From Simmondsia chinensis (lineage: Eukaryota > Streptophyta > Magnoliopsida > Caryophyllales > Simmondsiaceae), in assembly GCA_018398585.1 (NCBI GenBank), contig JAGTTD010000019.1:4253702-4317701 (forward strand): 64,000 bases of DNA. Reading direction: 5' to 3'. The notes under the pieces are model-generated. The model was not told where the DNA came from, made no database searches, and worked only from the letters and a program-made list of their open reading frames with translations. The position numbers were made by a program, and so were the translations under genes. Below are positions 1-11,950 of the stretch, piece after piece. Within the stretch, counting starts at the first letter, position 1, and each line of letters opens with the position of its first letter.

Positions 1-635
1 GGATTGCTTCCCAGAAGCGACATTGGACTAGAGACCATCTTCTACGTTTTGGAGCACTTGGAGTTCAGGGTGTTTGTGTTCTCTGTGGCCTGGCTGATGA
101 GACCCATGAGCATCTCTTCTTTGCTTGTGACTTTTCTACATCGGTCTAGAGTTCCATCATCCCACGTACATCTATTGCATGGCCTACCCTTCCTTGGGAT
201 GATCTTGTCACTTGGGTTGCTCAACACCTCAAGGGTCGAGAGACTGGCACCATCATAGCTCGACTCTCCTTTTCAGCTGTAGTGTACACTATCTGGTATG
301 AGCGTAACCTTCAGGTGCAATGCTCTCAATACAGATCGACTGCGGTCATGCGAGAGGAGATTACGGGCTTAGTCAGGAGCCGCCTTCTTGCAACTCCCTC
401 GTTCAGAGGAGCTCATCGCCATGCGAATTTGCTTCGACAGTGGGGCTTTGAGCCTTAATTTCCTCTTTGTTTCCTTGTATTTCTTGGTTGATGTATGAAC
501 TTTGTCTAAACTCTGTTTTGATGTTGATTCATTTTTGTAGGCTTCGGCCATGTCCCGGGGTATGCCCCTTGTAGTTTGTAAAAACATTTCTTTCTTTTTT
601 ATATATTTCGCTGAATTACCAAAAAAAAAAAAAAA
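1..635 (+). mobile_element. L1-type LINE, 3' end with poly(A)
   Basis: Reading from base 33 in one frame gives a LINE C-terminal zinc-binding region (zf-RVT type): VCVLCGLADETHEHLFFAC, with the spacing CxxC...H..C. After one TAG (147-149) the same frame runs on through WDDLVTWVAQHLKG and VVYTIWYERNLQ to a natural stop at 456-458. A 3' UTR follows and ends in a 15-base A run (621-635). This is the tail of an ORF2 reverse transcriptase whose main body lies before the window. The in-frame stop makes it non-functional. It abuts a LINE ORF1 fragment on the other strand, so it may have inserted into that older copy. Confidence 0.8.
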
Positions 636-640
636 GAGAG

Positions 641-1591
641 TGGAGGGCCACTCACCCCAATCCTCCAGCCGCCTATCCCTATCGTCCTTGGAATGGAAAG
701 TTATCAAGAATTGAAAGTGACCCAAGTCGCTGACCACCATATCAGTGATGTCTTTCTCCCATAGCTTCTCTAAGATAGCTTGAGAAGATGTGGGTTTCGA
801 AACACAACAAACCAGGCTTCTCTGGAGCCAGTCCATATTTTCTTCCACAACTCTGCCAGTTACAATCTTCATTCGAGTCTGAGGTTGCGTTTGAGAACGG
901 TGTCTACCATTCTGCCCAATCACACCCACAGGGTTGGGAGTATTTCTGACAGTGTTTCCATGACAATTGGCCAAAGAGCTGGCTCTGTTCCTTGCATATC
1001 TTGCCCATTGGACAACAATCTAGTTGCCAAGTATTGTCACTTTGTTCAGTCCCCTTTCAGCTTCAGTAGTGCACCGAAAACGCACAAAACCGAATCATAG
1101 TCTTCTGTTGGGTCTCTGTTTTCTAGAAATAAAACTGTCAATGATGTATCCATACCTTTGGAAAAGGTAGAACAGACACCTTGGGTCAAATGTGGTGGGG
1201 AGATTGTCAATAAACAAAGATGGACAACACCCAGATTTTGCGCGTTAGCCCCAATCGTTTGTCCAAGCGCTGCAGCATTTTTCCTCTATTCTCTATGATT
1301 TATCTGAGCACCAAATTGGTCAACCCTAGGGTCTTGGCAACCAGCGTTGAACCTCCCAGAGAGATCCACCCCACCGCGCTCCGGCTCAACGGTCACCCTT
1401 AAATAAATGTTCACTTCCACAGACCCTTCACCTCCCTCGCCAGTTCGCACATTGTCCACCCCTCCTAGTACCGCTCCATTCCTTGCACCACCAAGATCTT
1501 CCACGAGCCTACCAATAATGTTGTTCACCGTTACCGTTGCTTCACCTTCTCTCACATTCTCCCATTCCCGATCCTCCGTTTCCGGCTCCAT
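641..1591 (-). pseudogene. plant LINE ORF1 (RRM-containing), degenerate
   Basis: On the minus strand an ATG at 1591 opens about 100 acidic, Gly-rich residues. A frameshift near 1215 leads into an RNA-recognition-motif-like stretch: DNLPTTFDPRCLFYLFQ, then RYGYIIDSFISRKQR, then FGFVRFRCTTEAERG. A region like the gag-type ORF1 of plant LINEs follows (NMDWLQRSLVCCVSKPTS, then FQFLITFHSKDDRDRRLEDW). ORF1 of plant L1 elements often carries such an RRM and binds the element RNA. At least one frameshift and two in-frame stops are visible. The coding trace stops where the plus-strand L1 poly(A) begins, so the 3' part of the element is missing or displaced. Confidence 0.65.
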
Positions 1592-1806
1592 GTATTTTTT
1601 TTCAACTATTCATCCCTATTTTTTTCTTTCCAATTGTAATTTGAATCCAAAAACATAATTAAAATATAAAACATCAAGCATATTGTGGTATTTCTCTAAA
1701 ATTATATGATTTAAAAGTTGGTGTGTTTTAAATTAAGATAAATTTGAAAGACCTCTCATTAAAAGTCTCAATGATAATAGTAAATTAACTGTATAATAAA
1801 GGTGGT
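1592..1806. other. AT-rich flank left of the MULE
   Basis: No coding potential is visible. The stretch is AT-rich and ends at the 10-bp target duplication of the Mutator-like element. Confidence 0.5.
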
Positions 1807-1816
1807 ACCATTGCTG
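1807..1816. repeat. left target-site duplication of MULE
   Basis: ACCATTGCTG directly precedes the left inverted repeat and recurs exactly at 12107-12116. Confidence 0.88.
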
Positions 1817-1977
1817 GACTAATTTAGTACATTATCACAAATTTAAAAAAATTTTAGCAAAATATCATATTTTTCAAAATATTTAATAAACTATCACAAT
1901 TTACTATTCACTCTTGGGTGCACGCCATTTGGGGTGGGGGACAAGAAAACTCCTGAAGTTGCACGCCAACAGGGAAG
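1817..1977 (+). repeat. MULE left terminal inverted repeat
   Basis: About 160 bp that match the reverse complement of 11951-12106 with scattered substitutions and short indels. The outer part is AT-rich and the inner part GC-rich. Shared blocks include GACTAATTTAG, TTAGCAAAATATCATATTTT, GGTGCACGCCATTTGGGGT, GGGGACAAGAAAAC and GAAGTTGCACGCCAAC. Confidence 0.9.
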
Positions 1978-4035
1978 CCGTGCAACAGTGCACACCTTCC
2001 CATAGGTTGTGCACTGCTCCCCCCCTGCCACCTGGAATCCCGCCTAACACCGGGAATCTTTCTTTTGCTTTTGCTTTTCATGCCCGTGATCCTGTACACC
2101 TGTGACCCTGATTTACCTTCTTCAACCTCACTTCCCTTCCCTCACTTCTCTTCTTCAACCTCACTTCCCTCAACCTCTATATATACATCTCTCATTTTTA
2201 TAATTTTTACAACACTTAATTACTTACATATTTTAATTTACTCGAATTTTATCTAGGAATTCTACTCTTCCTTTCATTTTCACTATTATGTAAGTTGTTA
2301 TTATCATTAATTTTTTAGTTCTAGTTTTATTTTTATATCTTGATGTTGTGTTTCTTTGTAGATAATTATTATTTTTGTGCTTTTATTAGATTAGTTTTAT
2401 AAGTATTGTAAATTTAATATATGAAATAGTATATTATAAAATCTATTTGTTAATATATACTGAATAATATATTGTTAGAAAAATTATTATGTTATTTGTT
2501 CTATTGTTATTTGATTAAAGTTAGTATACATGTAATTGTATTTGTTTTTATGTTATTTTGAAAAGACCTAAACTATGCAACCATAAATTATCGATAAATA
2601 ACCTGATAGTTTTATATTTGAATGTTTTAATATTATTGTGATAATGTTAACCATGTCTTTGTGTTTTAAAAAAAGTATAGCCTTGTATTATTATTTATGT
2701 ACATTAAACATAGTTTATAGTGAGATATGAATTTTGTGAGATAGTAAATATATTGGAGCAAAAACTAACAGAAGTTAACATTATTAATATGAAAGTATAA
2801 TATTGTTACATAATTTATTATAGAATTATTTATTATGTAATTAATTAATACACTGTTAGGTAATAGGTTGTAAATTTTTATTGTGAAATATATTTGTTAA
2901 ATAATTTATTACGTAGTTACATTAATATTATATGTAATAAGTGTAGTTCAAATTCTATGTATCTTAGTGAACTAATTTTTTAAATATATAATTATCTTTT
3001 GAATATTTGTAATATGTTTGCTTATTTAAAATTTTTTCTAAGTATCCTATATATTAATTTGAAGTTGTTAATCTCTCTAAAAATTAAGCAAACTCCCATC
3101 CCTTAATTTTAGAGAATTCACTTTTTCAATATAAAAAAAAGAATTGAAATTCTTATGTAACTTTCAATCTATATACTTAATCACAAGTTTTTCTTTTCCC
3201 ACAACTTTACCTCTCTATTCTCTAATTTTCTAAGCCTTTTGTTTTAAAATATTAAAAAAAATCTATCTATCTATCTTATCTATTAATTAAAAGTTTTCCC
3301 CTACCCTAAAATTCAAAAAATCTTACATTTTATTATTTTAATAATTCATATATTATTTAGCTTTAGAAAGGAGGGGGAAAAAAAAAAAAAAAAAAACATC
3401 TCAATTCCATCACCCTTTCCACTACCCCACTTTTAATAAGTAATAACTACCTATTAGTACCCACTAATAAGAAAGAAATATTTTCAAAAACTAGAAAATC
3501 TTTTTATTGTAACTTACAACCAAGCTACTGCTATTATCATTTTTTATTGTGATGCTTTCCATTTTTTCCCCTCCATTTTTTCAAAAACTAGGAAATATTT
3601 TCAAAAACTAGAAAATATTTAAGAGGTTATTTTTACATACAAAGAATTATTTTTTAAAATATCATATCAGCAAAAACTAACATGTGTTAACGGTGTTGTA
3701 TTAAGGTGTGACTTTTAAAAATTTTAAAATGTTTATCTTTGACTTTTAAAAAATAAAAAGATATAAGTGGTTTTAAATATGGCTTAAAATATGCGTAATT
3801 TTTAGTAAAGAAATCCTTTAAAATATTCTTGCATCTAATGTGCTATAACAATTTTTTCTCCAAAAAAACACATAGCTTGGTTAGTCTATCTAAAACATAG
3901 CAAGGTATATTTGCGATGACATTTATGTAATCATATTTATTTTTTAATATTGTATGTAGTAAGTGTAGTTAATATTATGTGTAATTGAATTACCGATTTC
4001 CTTAGTTTTATTCTTGGGTAATCAAACTAGAAATT
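1978..4035. other. non-coding 5' region of the MULE
   Basis: AT-rich sequence between the left inverted repeat and the transposase start. It holds microsatellite-like TATCTATC runs near 3265-3280 and an A tract at about 3377-3395. Bases 3650-3800 resemble one arm of the foldback MITE family seen whole at 12150-12590 (shared words such as GCAAAAACTAAC and TAAGGTGTGAC). A transposase promoter would be expected here, but no motif stands out. Confidence 0.5.
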
Positions 4036-7000
4036 ATGGCGTGCAACATAGTCACAATATTGTGTCATTATGATGGAAACATAGTGCACAATGTTGATAA
4101 TATTGATTACACGGGTGGAAGACAGTTTGTACTCACGACACTGTCTGGAATTTCTCTACCGGAGTTGAAAGGAATGATGCATGAACATACTGGGTGGGAT
4201 AGTAACATAATTGATATTTTGATTACATGGAGAATGTTGTTGTCACAAAATCCTGTGCGATATACGGCTGTTGAGATCACTAGCTCAGTGGCTTTGAGGT
4301 CCATGTTCGAACTTGTTTCAGGGAGTGGGGTGACATTCGTAGAACTATACGTAAATGCTGTGAATGTTGCAGGCAGCTCTCAACAGCATGTATCACATTT
4401 TCAATTCGAAGCTGCTGGCCCATCCGTAAGTCCCACGGTGGACATTTCATTGGTACAAGGGATGGTTGCAAGTGAGGATATAAGTATGTTTGATAGGGCG
4501 TATGCCAACAATGATTCCGAGGCATCGGATGACGATGCAGATGTTGGTATCGACGATTGCGAGAACGAACCAGATAATATGGACGGGCCTAGAGTATTCC
4601 AACCCCCTGTTCCCGAGTTTGAAGATGTTTCCTGGGCAGATGAGGCAGTTTGCTCTAATTGGGAAGAAAGTAGAAGGCATGGGTCAATTGGATCTGGATT
4701 GGAGGAGGGACAACTTTTTCAAACGAAGGAGGACTTAATCAGTGCAGTGAATTTGTGGCATATTAAGAACAAGCTGCAATATGTGGTGCACAGGTGTGTC
4801 CTGAATACGTAACCCTAAAGTGCATACAAGAACAACAATGTACGTGGTATCTGCGTGGGGCGCTGAAACAAAGGTTAGGCCAATTTGCGATATCAGTTTT
4901 GAAGGGGCCACATACTTGTTCCACCACTATATTAGTAGAAGACCACCATCAACTGACCTCAAAATTTGTTGCAGATATGGTGCTCCCTATTGTGTCTGCT
5001 GATCTGAAGATCAACATTGCAGCAGTTCGAGCAACAGTGAATGAGCAGCACGGATACAATATTTCGTATTTCAAAGCGTGAAAATCTAAGCAACAAGTGT
5101 TTGGTCGGTTGTTTCGCTCACACGAGGAAGCAGTTTTTATGCTCCCTAAGCTGCTGACTGCATTGCAACAGTCAAACCCTGGCACTGCTGCCGAATTACA
5201 GTTTAAGAGTGAAGAAACCGGGGAAGGACTGTTTCGCGGAGTTTTTTGGGCATTCGAGCCATCCATAGAGGGTTTCAAGTAGGGATGGCAATGGGGCGGG
5301 TAAAATCTACTACCAGCAGGTACCCGCCCCCTTTGGGGCGGGTACAGGTATAAGTGGGGCGGGTAGTGGGTACGGGTTCGGTGTACCTGCCTCGTACCCG
5401 TCACGGGTATGGGGCGGGTACAGGTATGGTTTTGTACCCGTCCTGCCTCGCTCCACTCATACCCGCCATACCTGCTTTATTTTGTATATAATTAACCTTC
5501 AAATTTAAAAAATACGTATTTAAATTCAATAACCAAAATTGTTTATCAATGTTATAAAAAAATATAATTGATTTTAAAAGTAGTATTAAATAACTAATAT
5601 GACCCGGTATAGATAATTGTTTGTTACACACATTAGAGAGGGTACGGGGAGGGTAATGCATACCCGTTGGATACCCGCGCGTAATGGGGTGAGTACGGGT
5701 ATGAGTTTGTACCCGCCGAGGCGGGTACAGGTATCCACTTCATACCCGTGGTGGGTAATGGAGCGGGTACGGGTATAGGATTTGGGTGGTGGATACAGGT
5801 GTGGAGGAGACACCCCCCGTACCCGCCCCGCCCCATTGCCATCCCTAGTTTCTAGTGTTGTCGTCCATTGATCAGCGTGGATGGTACCCATTTGTATGGA
5901 AAATACATCAGGACGTTACTTGTTGCTGTCGTATTTGACGCTAACAACGGTCTGTATCCATTGTGTTTTGCTTTGGTGGACGAGGAGAATTGATGGAGTT
6001 GGACTTGGTTTCTATTATGTCTGCGGACCTATGTGACAGGCGATCACTTCCCAATGTGTATAATAGCTGATCGACATGCTGGAATCAAGCGTGGGATGTC
6101 ACTCATTTGGCCGGAGCCTAAAGGCCAGCGTCGGTACTGCACTCGACATCTAGTGAGTAATTTCAACCACAGATTCAAAAATCCTACATTGAAGAAGAGG
6201 TTGAGTGCGATGGCGAGGGAACCTTCCAGGAGGAGGTTCGATGCTATGTACGATCATGTGATCCACGTCAATGATGAGGTCAGAGAGTGGATACAGATAG
6301 AGCCAAAAGAACGATGGGTGCTTTCGTGCGATGGTGGTTATCGTTATGGTAACATGACCACCAATATATCAGAAGTGTTCAACAGTGTGCTCAAGGGGGG
6401 ACGAGCACTCTCGATAACGGCCCTTGTGGAACTAACATTTTTTTGATGCAACAAATACTTTGTTAGTCGTAGGGATCTTGCCGGGGAGTATTTTTCACGG
6501 GGTTTGCCATGGCCACCCACAGTTCTCGCTGAAGTAGAGCACGCCACCATGAAATCAAGGGTTCATATGGTGACAATGTTTGATCGAAACACCTTGCAGT
6601 TCCAAGTAACTACTGCTAGCCATTAGACTGAATCGGGGGTTAGAAGGGCGATTAACAACACAGTAACGCTGATTGAATAGAGTTGCACTTGTAGTGCATG
6701 GCAAATATTTCATCGTCCATGCTCACATGTCATGGCATGTTGTACGGCATGCAAGGTCGACTTTCGACAGTATGTTGATCCGCTGTACAGCCTTACCATG
6801 TACGCAAACGCTTATGCTCCATTGTTTCACCCCCCTTCCTGATCAGTTTTTATGGCCGGAGTATACTGGGTGGGAGGTGGTTCCAGATACTAGTAGGTCG
6901 AGAATGGGCAGAGGACGGCCGAGATCAACCAGGATACATAATGAAATGGATACCAAGGAGGGCACATCCAAAAATAAGTGTAGCACATGTGGTCAGAGAG

Positions 7001-7038
7001 GACATAATAAAAAAAAATGTGTGAATAGACAACGGTAG
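4036..7038 (+). pseudogene. MULE (MuDR-type) transposase, decayed and interrupted
   Basis: The start at 4036 opens about 250 codons of N-terminal domain, ending in the MuDR DNA-binding-like stretch FQTKEDLISAVNLWHIKNK. After a frameshift near 4790 it continues CPEYVTLKCIQEQQCTWYL. The DDE core follows: first Asp in ISVDGTHLYGKY (after the hAT insertion), second Asp in CIIADRHAGI, then a CxxH element in RYCTRHLVSNF and the likely Glu in TTNISEVFNSVL. Next come a SWIM-type zinc finger (CTCSAWQIFHRPCSH) and, after a frameshift near 6830, a C-terminal CCHC knuckle (CSTCGQRGHNKKKC). Stops at 5079-5081, 5991-5993 and 6444-6446 and the 568-bp hAT insertion disable it. The domain order is complete for a MuDR-like transposase of about 800 residues. 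Confidence 0.88.
5280..5847. mobile_element. non-autonomous hAT element inside MULE transposase
   Basis: The termini are TAGGGATGGCAATGGGGCGG and its near-exact inverted partner ending CCATTGCCATCCCTA. The flanking 8-mers are GTTTCAAG (5272-5279) and GTTTCTAG (5848-5855), an 8-bp target duplication with one mismatch. TAGGGATG-type ends and 8-bp duplications are hAT hallmarks. There is no transposase inside. Both ends carry many copies of a GCGGGTAC/GGGTACGGG motif on alternating strands, flanking an AT-rich core, which resembles hAT subterminal transposase-binding repeats. The transposase reading frame resumes directly after it. Confidence 0.85.
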
Positions 7039-7754
7039 TTTTGTAATTAGGTTCATAGGTGTATCCCTTTCATTTTTATAAGCAACATATGTAATATGTA
7101 CTACTACCAATTGTAAATAGATGTAATAAATGTAATCTTATTATTGTGTTACGATCGATTGAATATTATACTGTTCTTAATTATATTTTTTGCTCATGTA
7201 TTCTGTTAACTATTTTTAATTTTTGTACAGCTATGGCAAGAGGACGAGGACATGTTTCTAGTAGACGATATGCTGAGCAGAATCTGGGTCCAGATGACAA
7301 CTCAGTGTTGCATCTTCAGGCTGATCATCGGTCGGATGACATTTGGAATGGCACTGTATGCTAATAAATAATGGTTAGCTGTAAAAGATGATGTTTTAAT
7401 TGTTTGAAAGTTAATTGACATGCTTGATGATCCGTGTTACAGGCCGACGATGAGATCAGGGGGAGGATACACCGTCCCATAACGCCTCACGAATTAGTAC
7501 GACCTCATATCGTAGAGGCCGACTTAATTGGAGTGACCCAAGTTGATAACGCCTTGATTACTGCCATGGTGGAGAGGTGGATGTGAGAAACACATACATT
7601 CCATTTGCGTGTTGGTGAGATGACACCAACACAGCAAGATGTAGCCGTCTTGCTAGGTCTACATGTAAATGGCCGGGCAGTCATTGGTGGCATGGACTAC
7701 GATTGGAGAAACCTCTGCCAGGTTTTATTGGGTGTAGATCCTATGAACCACTTG

Positions 7755-9729
7755 AGTACATTTTCTCTCTCTCTTCTCTCTCTTCCCTGCGCCTGCAAAC
7801 GGTAACCTGCAACAACCCCCCTGTCACTTTGGCCAACTCACCGGCAATTGCCGCCGGCCACCACGCCAACGACGCCCCGGCCCGCATGGCGAAGGGGTAA
7901 AGCAGTTGGCCCAGATGGCATACCTATAGAAGTATGGAAATGCCTTGGACAGAAGGGCGTCAGTTGGCTGACTAAACTATTTAACCAAATCCTTAAGGGG
8001 GAGAAGATGCCTGAAAAATGGAGGACGAGCACAGTGATCCCGATATATAAGAACAAAGGCGACATTCGGAGTTACGCCAACTATCGGGATATCAAACTAA
8101 TGTGCCACACTCTGAAGTTGTGGGAACGGGTCATAGAGAGGAGGTTAAGGCAACAGACAGAGGTGTCCGAGAACCAATAAGGATTTATGCCTGGGAGATC
8201 TACAATAAAAGCCATCCACATCCTTAGGCGAACGATAGAGCAATACAGGGAGAGACAAAAGGACCTGCACATGGTTTTTATTGATTTAGAGAAGGTATAT
8301 GATAGAGTGCCAAGAGAGGTCCTTTGGAGAGTTTTGGACAAGAGAGGTGTCCCCGTGCCATACATCCGAGCCCTTAGTGACATGAATGAGGAGGCAAAGA
8401 CTATGGTGCGTACAGAGGACGGGGAGACATACGCTTTCCTGATAACAGTTGGGGTACACCAGGGGTCTGCTTTGAACCCCTATCTGTTCATTCTGATTAT
8501 GGACGAGCTCACTAGGCACATCCAGGGATGTGTACCTTGGTGCATGCTTTTTGCAGATGACATAGTGTTGGTGGGGGAGTCGCGGGAAGAGGTAAATGAG
8601 AAGCTGGAGCTGTAGAGAAGGGTACTAGAGTCGAAGGGTTTACGACTAAGTAGAGCCAAGACCGAGTACATGGAACTCAAATTCGATACTGCCACCACGC
8701 CTAGCTGGGAAGACGTCAAGATTGGAACTGAGGCCATATCAAAGAAGGAGAGCTTTAGGTACTTAGGGTCCACGATACAGCACAACGGTAAAGTTGATGA
8801 GGATGTCAACAACCGGATTATAGCGGGATGGCATAAATGGAAGATGGCCTCCGCGGTACTTTGTGATGGAAACTTCCCCTTGAAGCTAAAGGGAGGATAC
8901 TATAAGACGGTTGTGAGGCCAGCCATGACCTATGGGGTGGAGTGCAGCTCGATGAAACAACAGCACACACAGAAGATGAAGGTGGTGGAGATGCGAATGC
9001 TGAGGTGAATGTGTGGACACACAAGGAAGGATAGGATCAGAAACGATATCATAAGAGGCAAATTAGACGTAGCCCCCATTGAGGATAAATTAAGGGAGCA
9101 ACGTTTGAGGTGGTTCAGACATGTTAGGAGGAGACCAGACGACGCTCCAGTTAGGAGGTGTGAACAGCCCCTTACTACACTAGGCAAGAGCGGAAGAGGC
9201 AGACCAAAGAAAAGATGGCTGGAGACGATCCGACAAGACCTCACCCACCTAAACCTTTGGGAGGAGATGGCCTTAGATAGGGCCCAATGGAGGGCTAGTA
9301 TAGGGGTTATAGATACTCCAGTTGGAGTAGGGTAGTCTAGCTTACTAGTGCTAGACCTTAACAGCCTCCGGGCGCACTTAGGTGTGTACATGTTGGCATG
9401 AGCCACTACTTACCCACCTACCTGCCTTCCTATCCTGTGATTTCCGCTTGGTTTTTACTTTTTGCTTGATGTGGCTTGCTTAAGTTTTTGTTTTGCTCGT
9501 TGTGTGTCCTACCTTACTCATGCGTTGATGATCTCCTACTGACAGGTCATATGCGCTTTGCTGCGGACCAACATATCAGTTTGGGGGTCCTCGGAAACAG
9601 CCTCTCTTCAGGGTACCCCCTGAAGGGGGAAGGCAGCGTTCATCTACCCCCCCCCCCCCCCCCGACCCCGCTTTTGCGGGAGCCCTTTGCAGGCACTGAG
9701 TTTGTTGTTGTTGTCGTTGTCGTTGTCGT
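7755..9729 (+). mobile_element. RTE-clade LINE inserted in the PMD exon
   Basis: It is flanked by the 17-mer ATCCTATGAACCACTTG at 7738-7754 and 9730-9746, so both borders are exact. It encodes reverse transcriptase blocks [64 protein letters not shown] and the catalytic [12 protein letters not shown], then a C-terminal region ending WCGHTRKDRI-like and GRGRPKKRWLETIRQDL. The 3' tail is a TTG/TCG microsatellite rather than poly(A), as in plant RTE elements. In-frame stops (for example after SENQ and EKLEL) make it inactive. No endonuclease domain is present: the first ~140 bp are a GC-rich leader joined directly to the RT. Confidence 0.88.
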
Positions 9730-10281
9730 ATCCTATGAACCACTTGCATGGCGGCATGATCAGAACGACATGGTTGAATGTTGTGGTAGCACGGGGGCCC
9801 CCAGCTGACGCTGATGAGCAAGTGCTGTTGCAGCACGCAAGATTGTACATCCTCCATTTGATCGATTGTGTGCTGTTTAGCAATAGTACTGGCATTTGGG
9901 CATCGGTCATCTACCTACCATTACTTGAAACAATGGAGGGTTGTAGTTAGTACAGTTGGGGGTCAGCAGTGCTCGCCAACCTGTATAGACAACTATGCCG
10001 ATGTTGCATGCGGGGCGGCAGGCAACTAGGTGGTTGTGTTTTATTGCTCCAAGTATGGATTGCAATTCATGTTTAATTTCCTAATGTGTAGCATGATCCC
10101 AAATCGATCAATTTATCATGTGCAGTTGTGGTCGTGGCTGCACTTACACATCGGTCGACCACTTATCACCGCCCACCGTCACAATCAAGGTGCATCTGGT
10201 GATCCTCTGCCGCCATTGGGCACTCAGTAAGATCAAATAGTTCATTACTACGTTGCTTTGATGTACACTTAATATTATGTA

Positions 10282-10317
10282 CAACAACAACAACAACAAC
10301 AACAAACCCAGTGCCAG
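10282..10317 (-). mobile_element. 36-bp RTE LINE 3'-tail insertion
   Basis: A (CAA)n run followed by CCCAGTGCCAG, the reverse complement of the extreme 3' end of the local RTE LINEs. It sits between two exact copies of ACTTAATATTATGTA (10267-10281 and 10318-10332). It looks like a minus-strand RTE integration truncated within a few tens of bases of its priming end, inside a PMD-gene intron. Confidence 0.8.
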
Positions 10318-11344
10318 ACTTAATATTATGTATGTATCTTAATATAACTCACTGCACATTTCATCAGCTAGAGTGCCGCCTTGACATTCCGCCAGTCTCT
10401 AAGGCGCAGTCACTCCTTATACCAGGACCAACTTGATGTCCAAGAGCCTCATCAGGTATATACATGATGAATGCATATTTCTTTGTCGATTAATATTTAT
10501 TGTAATGACCAAGTTATAGGTTAATTGGACGCCGTACGTGCAATCCAGGTCGAACGCCTTGCATGTGATTTGTGTCGAGGGTTGTCACATCTGGCGATAT
10601 GAAGGGCCTTTGATATTCTTTGGCATAGTAGAATTACACCCCGCCAACAGAGTGCTGCGTCAGTTTGGATTGACGCAGCATATCCCAGATTCTATCGACA
10701 CTCTCGACACGTTACATCATTTGTCTCGTTATGGCAGGCTCAACGAGAATTGGGTTGTCTATCACGATAACTGGATCCAGGTGTGGGACTCACGGGAGCA
10801 TCGTATCGCCAAGGTGCGTGATCCACCGACATCGCCTAGAGTATACATGGAATGGTACTTATCTATAACTAGGCGTGTCATCGCACGGCGTGAAGTGCAA
10901 GTTCCACACCACCCCCGGCTTGTTTATGAACCAAGTGGCAACCGTATTCAACGATTAGTAAGTACTTTGAAAACATTTGTCCTGTTACTTCTTATACATT
11001 TTATTTTATTAACATGTAAAAGTACTATGTGCTAGGTCGGTATTTTTAAACAGCATGCTAGAAAGTGTGCTCAGGCACTACGTAATAGTGCTCGCCCCGT
11101 TGTAGAGTCTCTCTCCACAGATATTCTTACTAGTTGCAGTAGCGCAATGGATGTTATCGGCGAGGGACATGATTTCAGACATATTATGCAAGACGAAGGT
11201 ATCGACTATCGTAATCTACGTGGTGCGCGAAGAAGTGGACGTGAACTTCCTTCACGGCACGGTTTTTCGTTTCAAACGGAGTCCACACCCTCAAGACATC
11301 GTGGTGAACCCAGTCGTAGATCCACGTCAAATTTTGATCAGTAA

Positions 11345-11950
11345 AATGTACATTTCTTTAAATTTAGTACTTAAATATCTTACAGTTTATTAAATTGTTG
11401 TAATTTATTACCCTTTTAGCAAAGTTTAATATATTTTTATTAAAAATACAAAAGTGAAACATTATCATGTCAATGTAAGTATTTTTGCTAGAATCTGATA
11501 ATTTTGTTGCCAAAAAGAGTTGATATAGATTTTAACAATATGCAAGTAACTTACATCAAATTTCGGTAATATTTTTTTTAATTATAATTAAGTCAGCTGG
11601 GTGCTCAAGATATTAAAATGAAACGTGTACCATATCGAAGCTACAACAAGCACTACATAGAATTAAAGCGAATTACATCCAAGACTTTATTGGGAGGACT
11701 ATACTATCATTGATGATCACATATCTTGTAAAAATTAAGCCTAGATACTAATATGGAAGATGGTAAATATAAAGGTTGTGGGAAAAGATTGGAGAAGAAG
11801 AAACGGTGTTTTTAGGATTAAGAATAGGGGAAGTGAAATAGGGGAAGAAGAAGTTAGGGTTAGGGCTGAAGAGGAAAGAGAAAAAAAAAAGGGGTCATGG
11901 GCAGGATTCTAGGTGGCGGCGGGGGGCGGGGTTGGGGGGGCGTGTGCAGG
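11345..11950. other. non-coding 3' region of the MULE
   Basis: AT-rich sequence after the PMD stop, becoming G-rich (GGGGAAG/AGAAG runs and a GGCGGCGGGG stretch) near the right inverted repeat. No gene is seen. Confidence 0.5.

Larger units (their letters stand above)
7233..11344 (+). pseudogene. plant mobile domain (PMD) gene carried by the MULE
   Basis: A six-exon model fits: 7233-7355, 7443-7754 continuing at 9747-10052 after the LINE insertion, 10126-10226, 10368-10455, 10520-10957 and 11036-11344. Every junction is GT-AG, phases agree, and the total is about 558 codons. PMD landmarks are VERWM then ETHTFHLRVGEMTPTQQDVA, VLLGLHVNGRAV, NLCQVLLGV, YSWGSAVLANLYRQLCR, GGCVLLLQ, LWSWLHLHIGRP, HPANRVLRQFGLTQHIP and YMEWYLSITRRVI. 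The PMD is the domain of MAIN/MAIL1-type proteins and is also known from plant transposons. The premature stops TGA 7584-7586 (Arg site), TAG 9948-9950 and TAG 10369-10371 (Trp site), plus the RTE insertion, inactivate it. It lies about 200 bp downstream of the transposase on the same strand. Its role in the element is unknown. Confidence 0.85.

Noticed and set aside
369..640. Continuation of the minus-strand reading frame through the plus-strand L1 tail.
   Set aside because: That part only reads through the reverse of the L1 3' UTR and poly(A); the LINE ORF1 similarity stops at about 641.
8930..9406. A 158-codon minus-strand frame across the LINE.
   Set aside because: It is the reverse of the RTE C-terminal coding region, whose plus-strand reading has clear family motifs.
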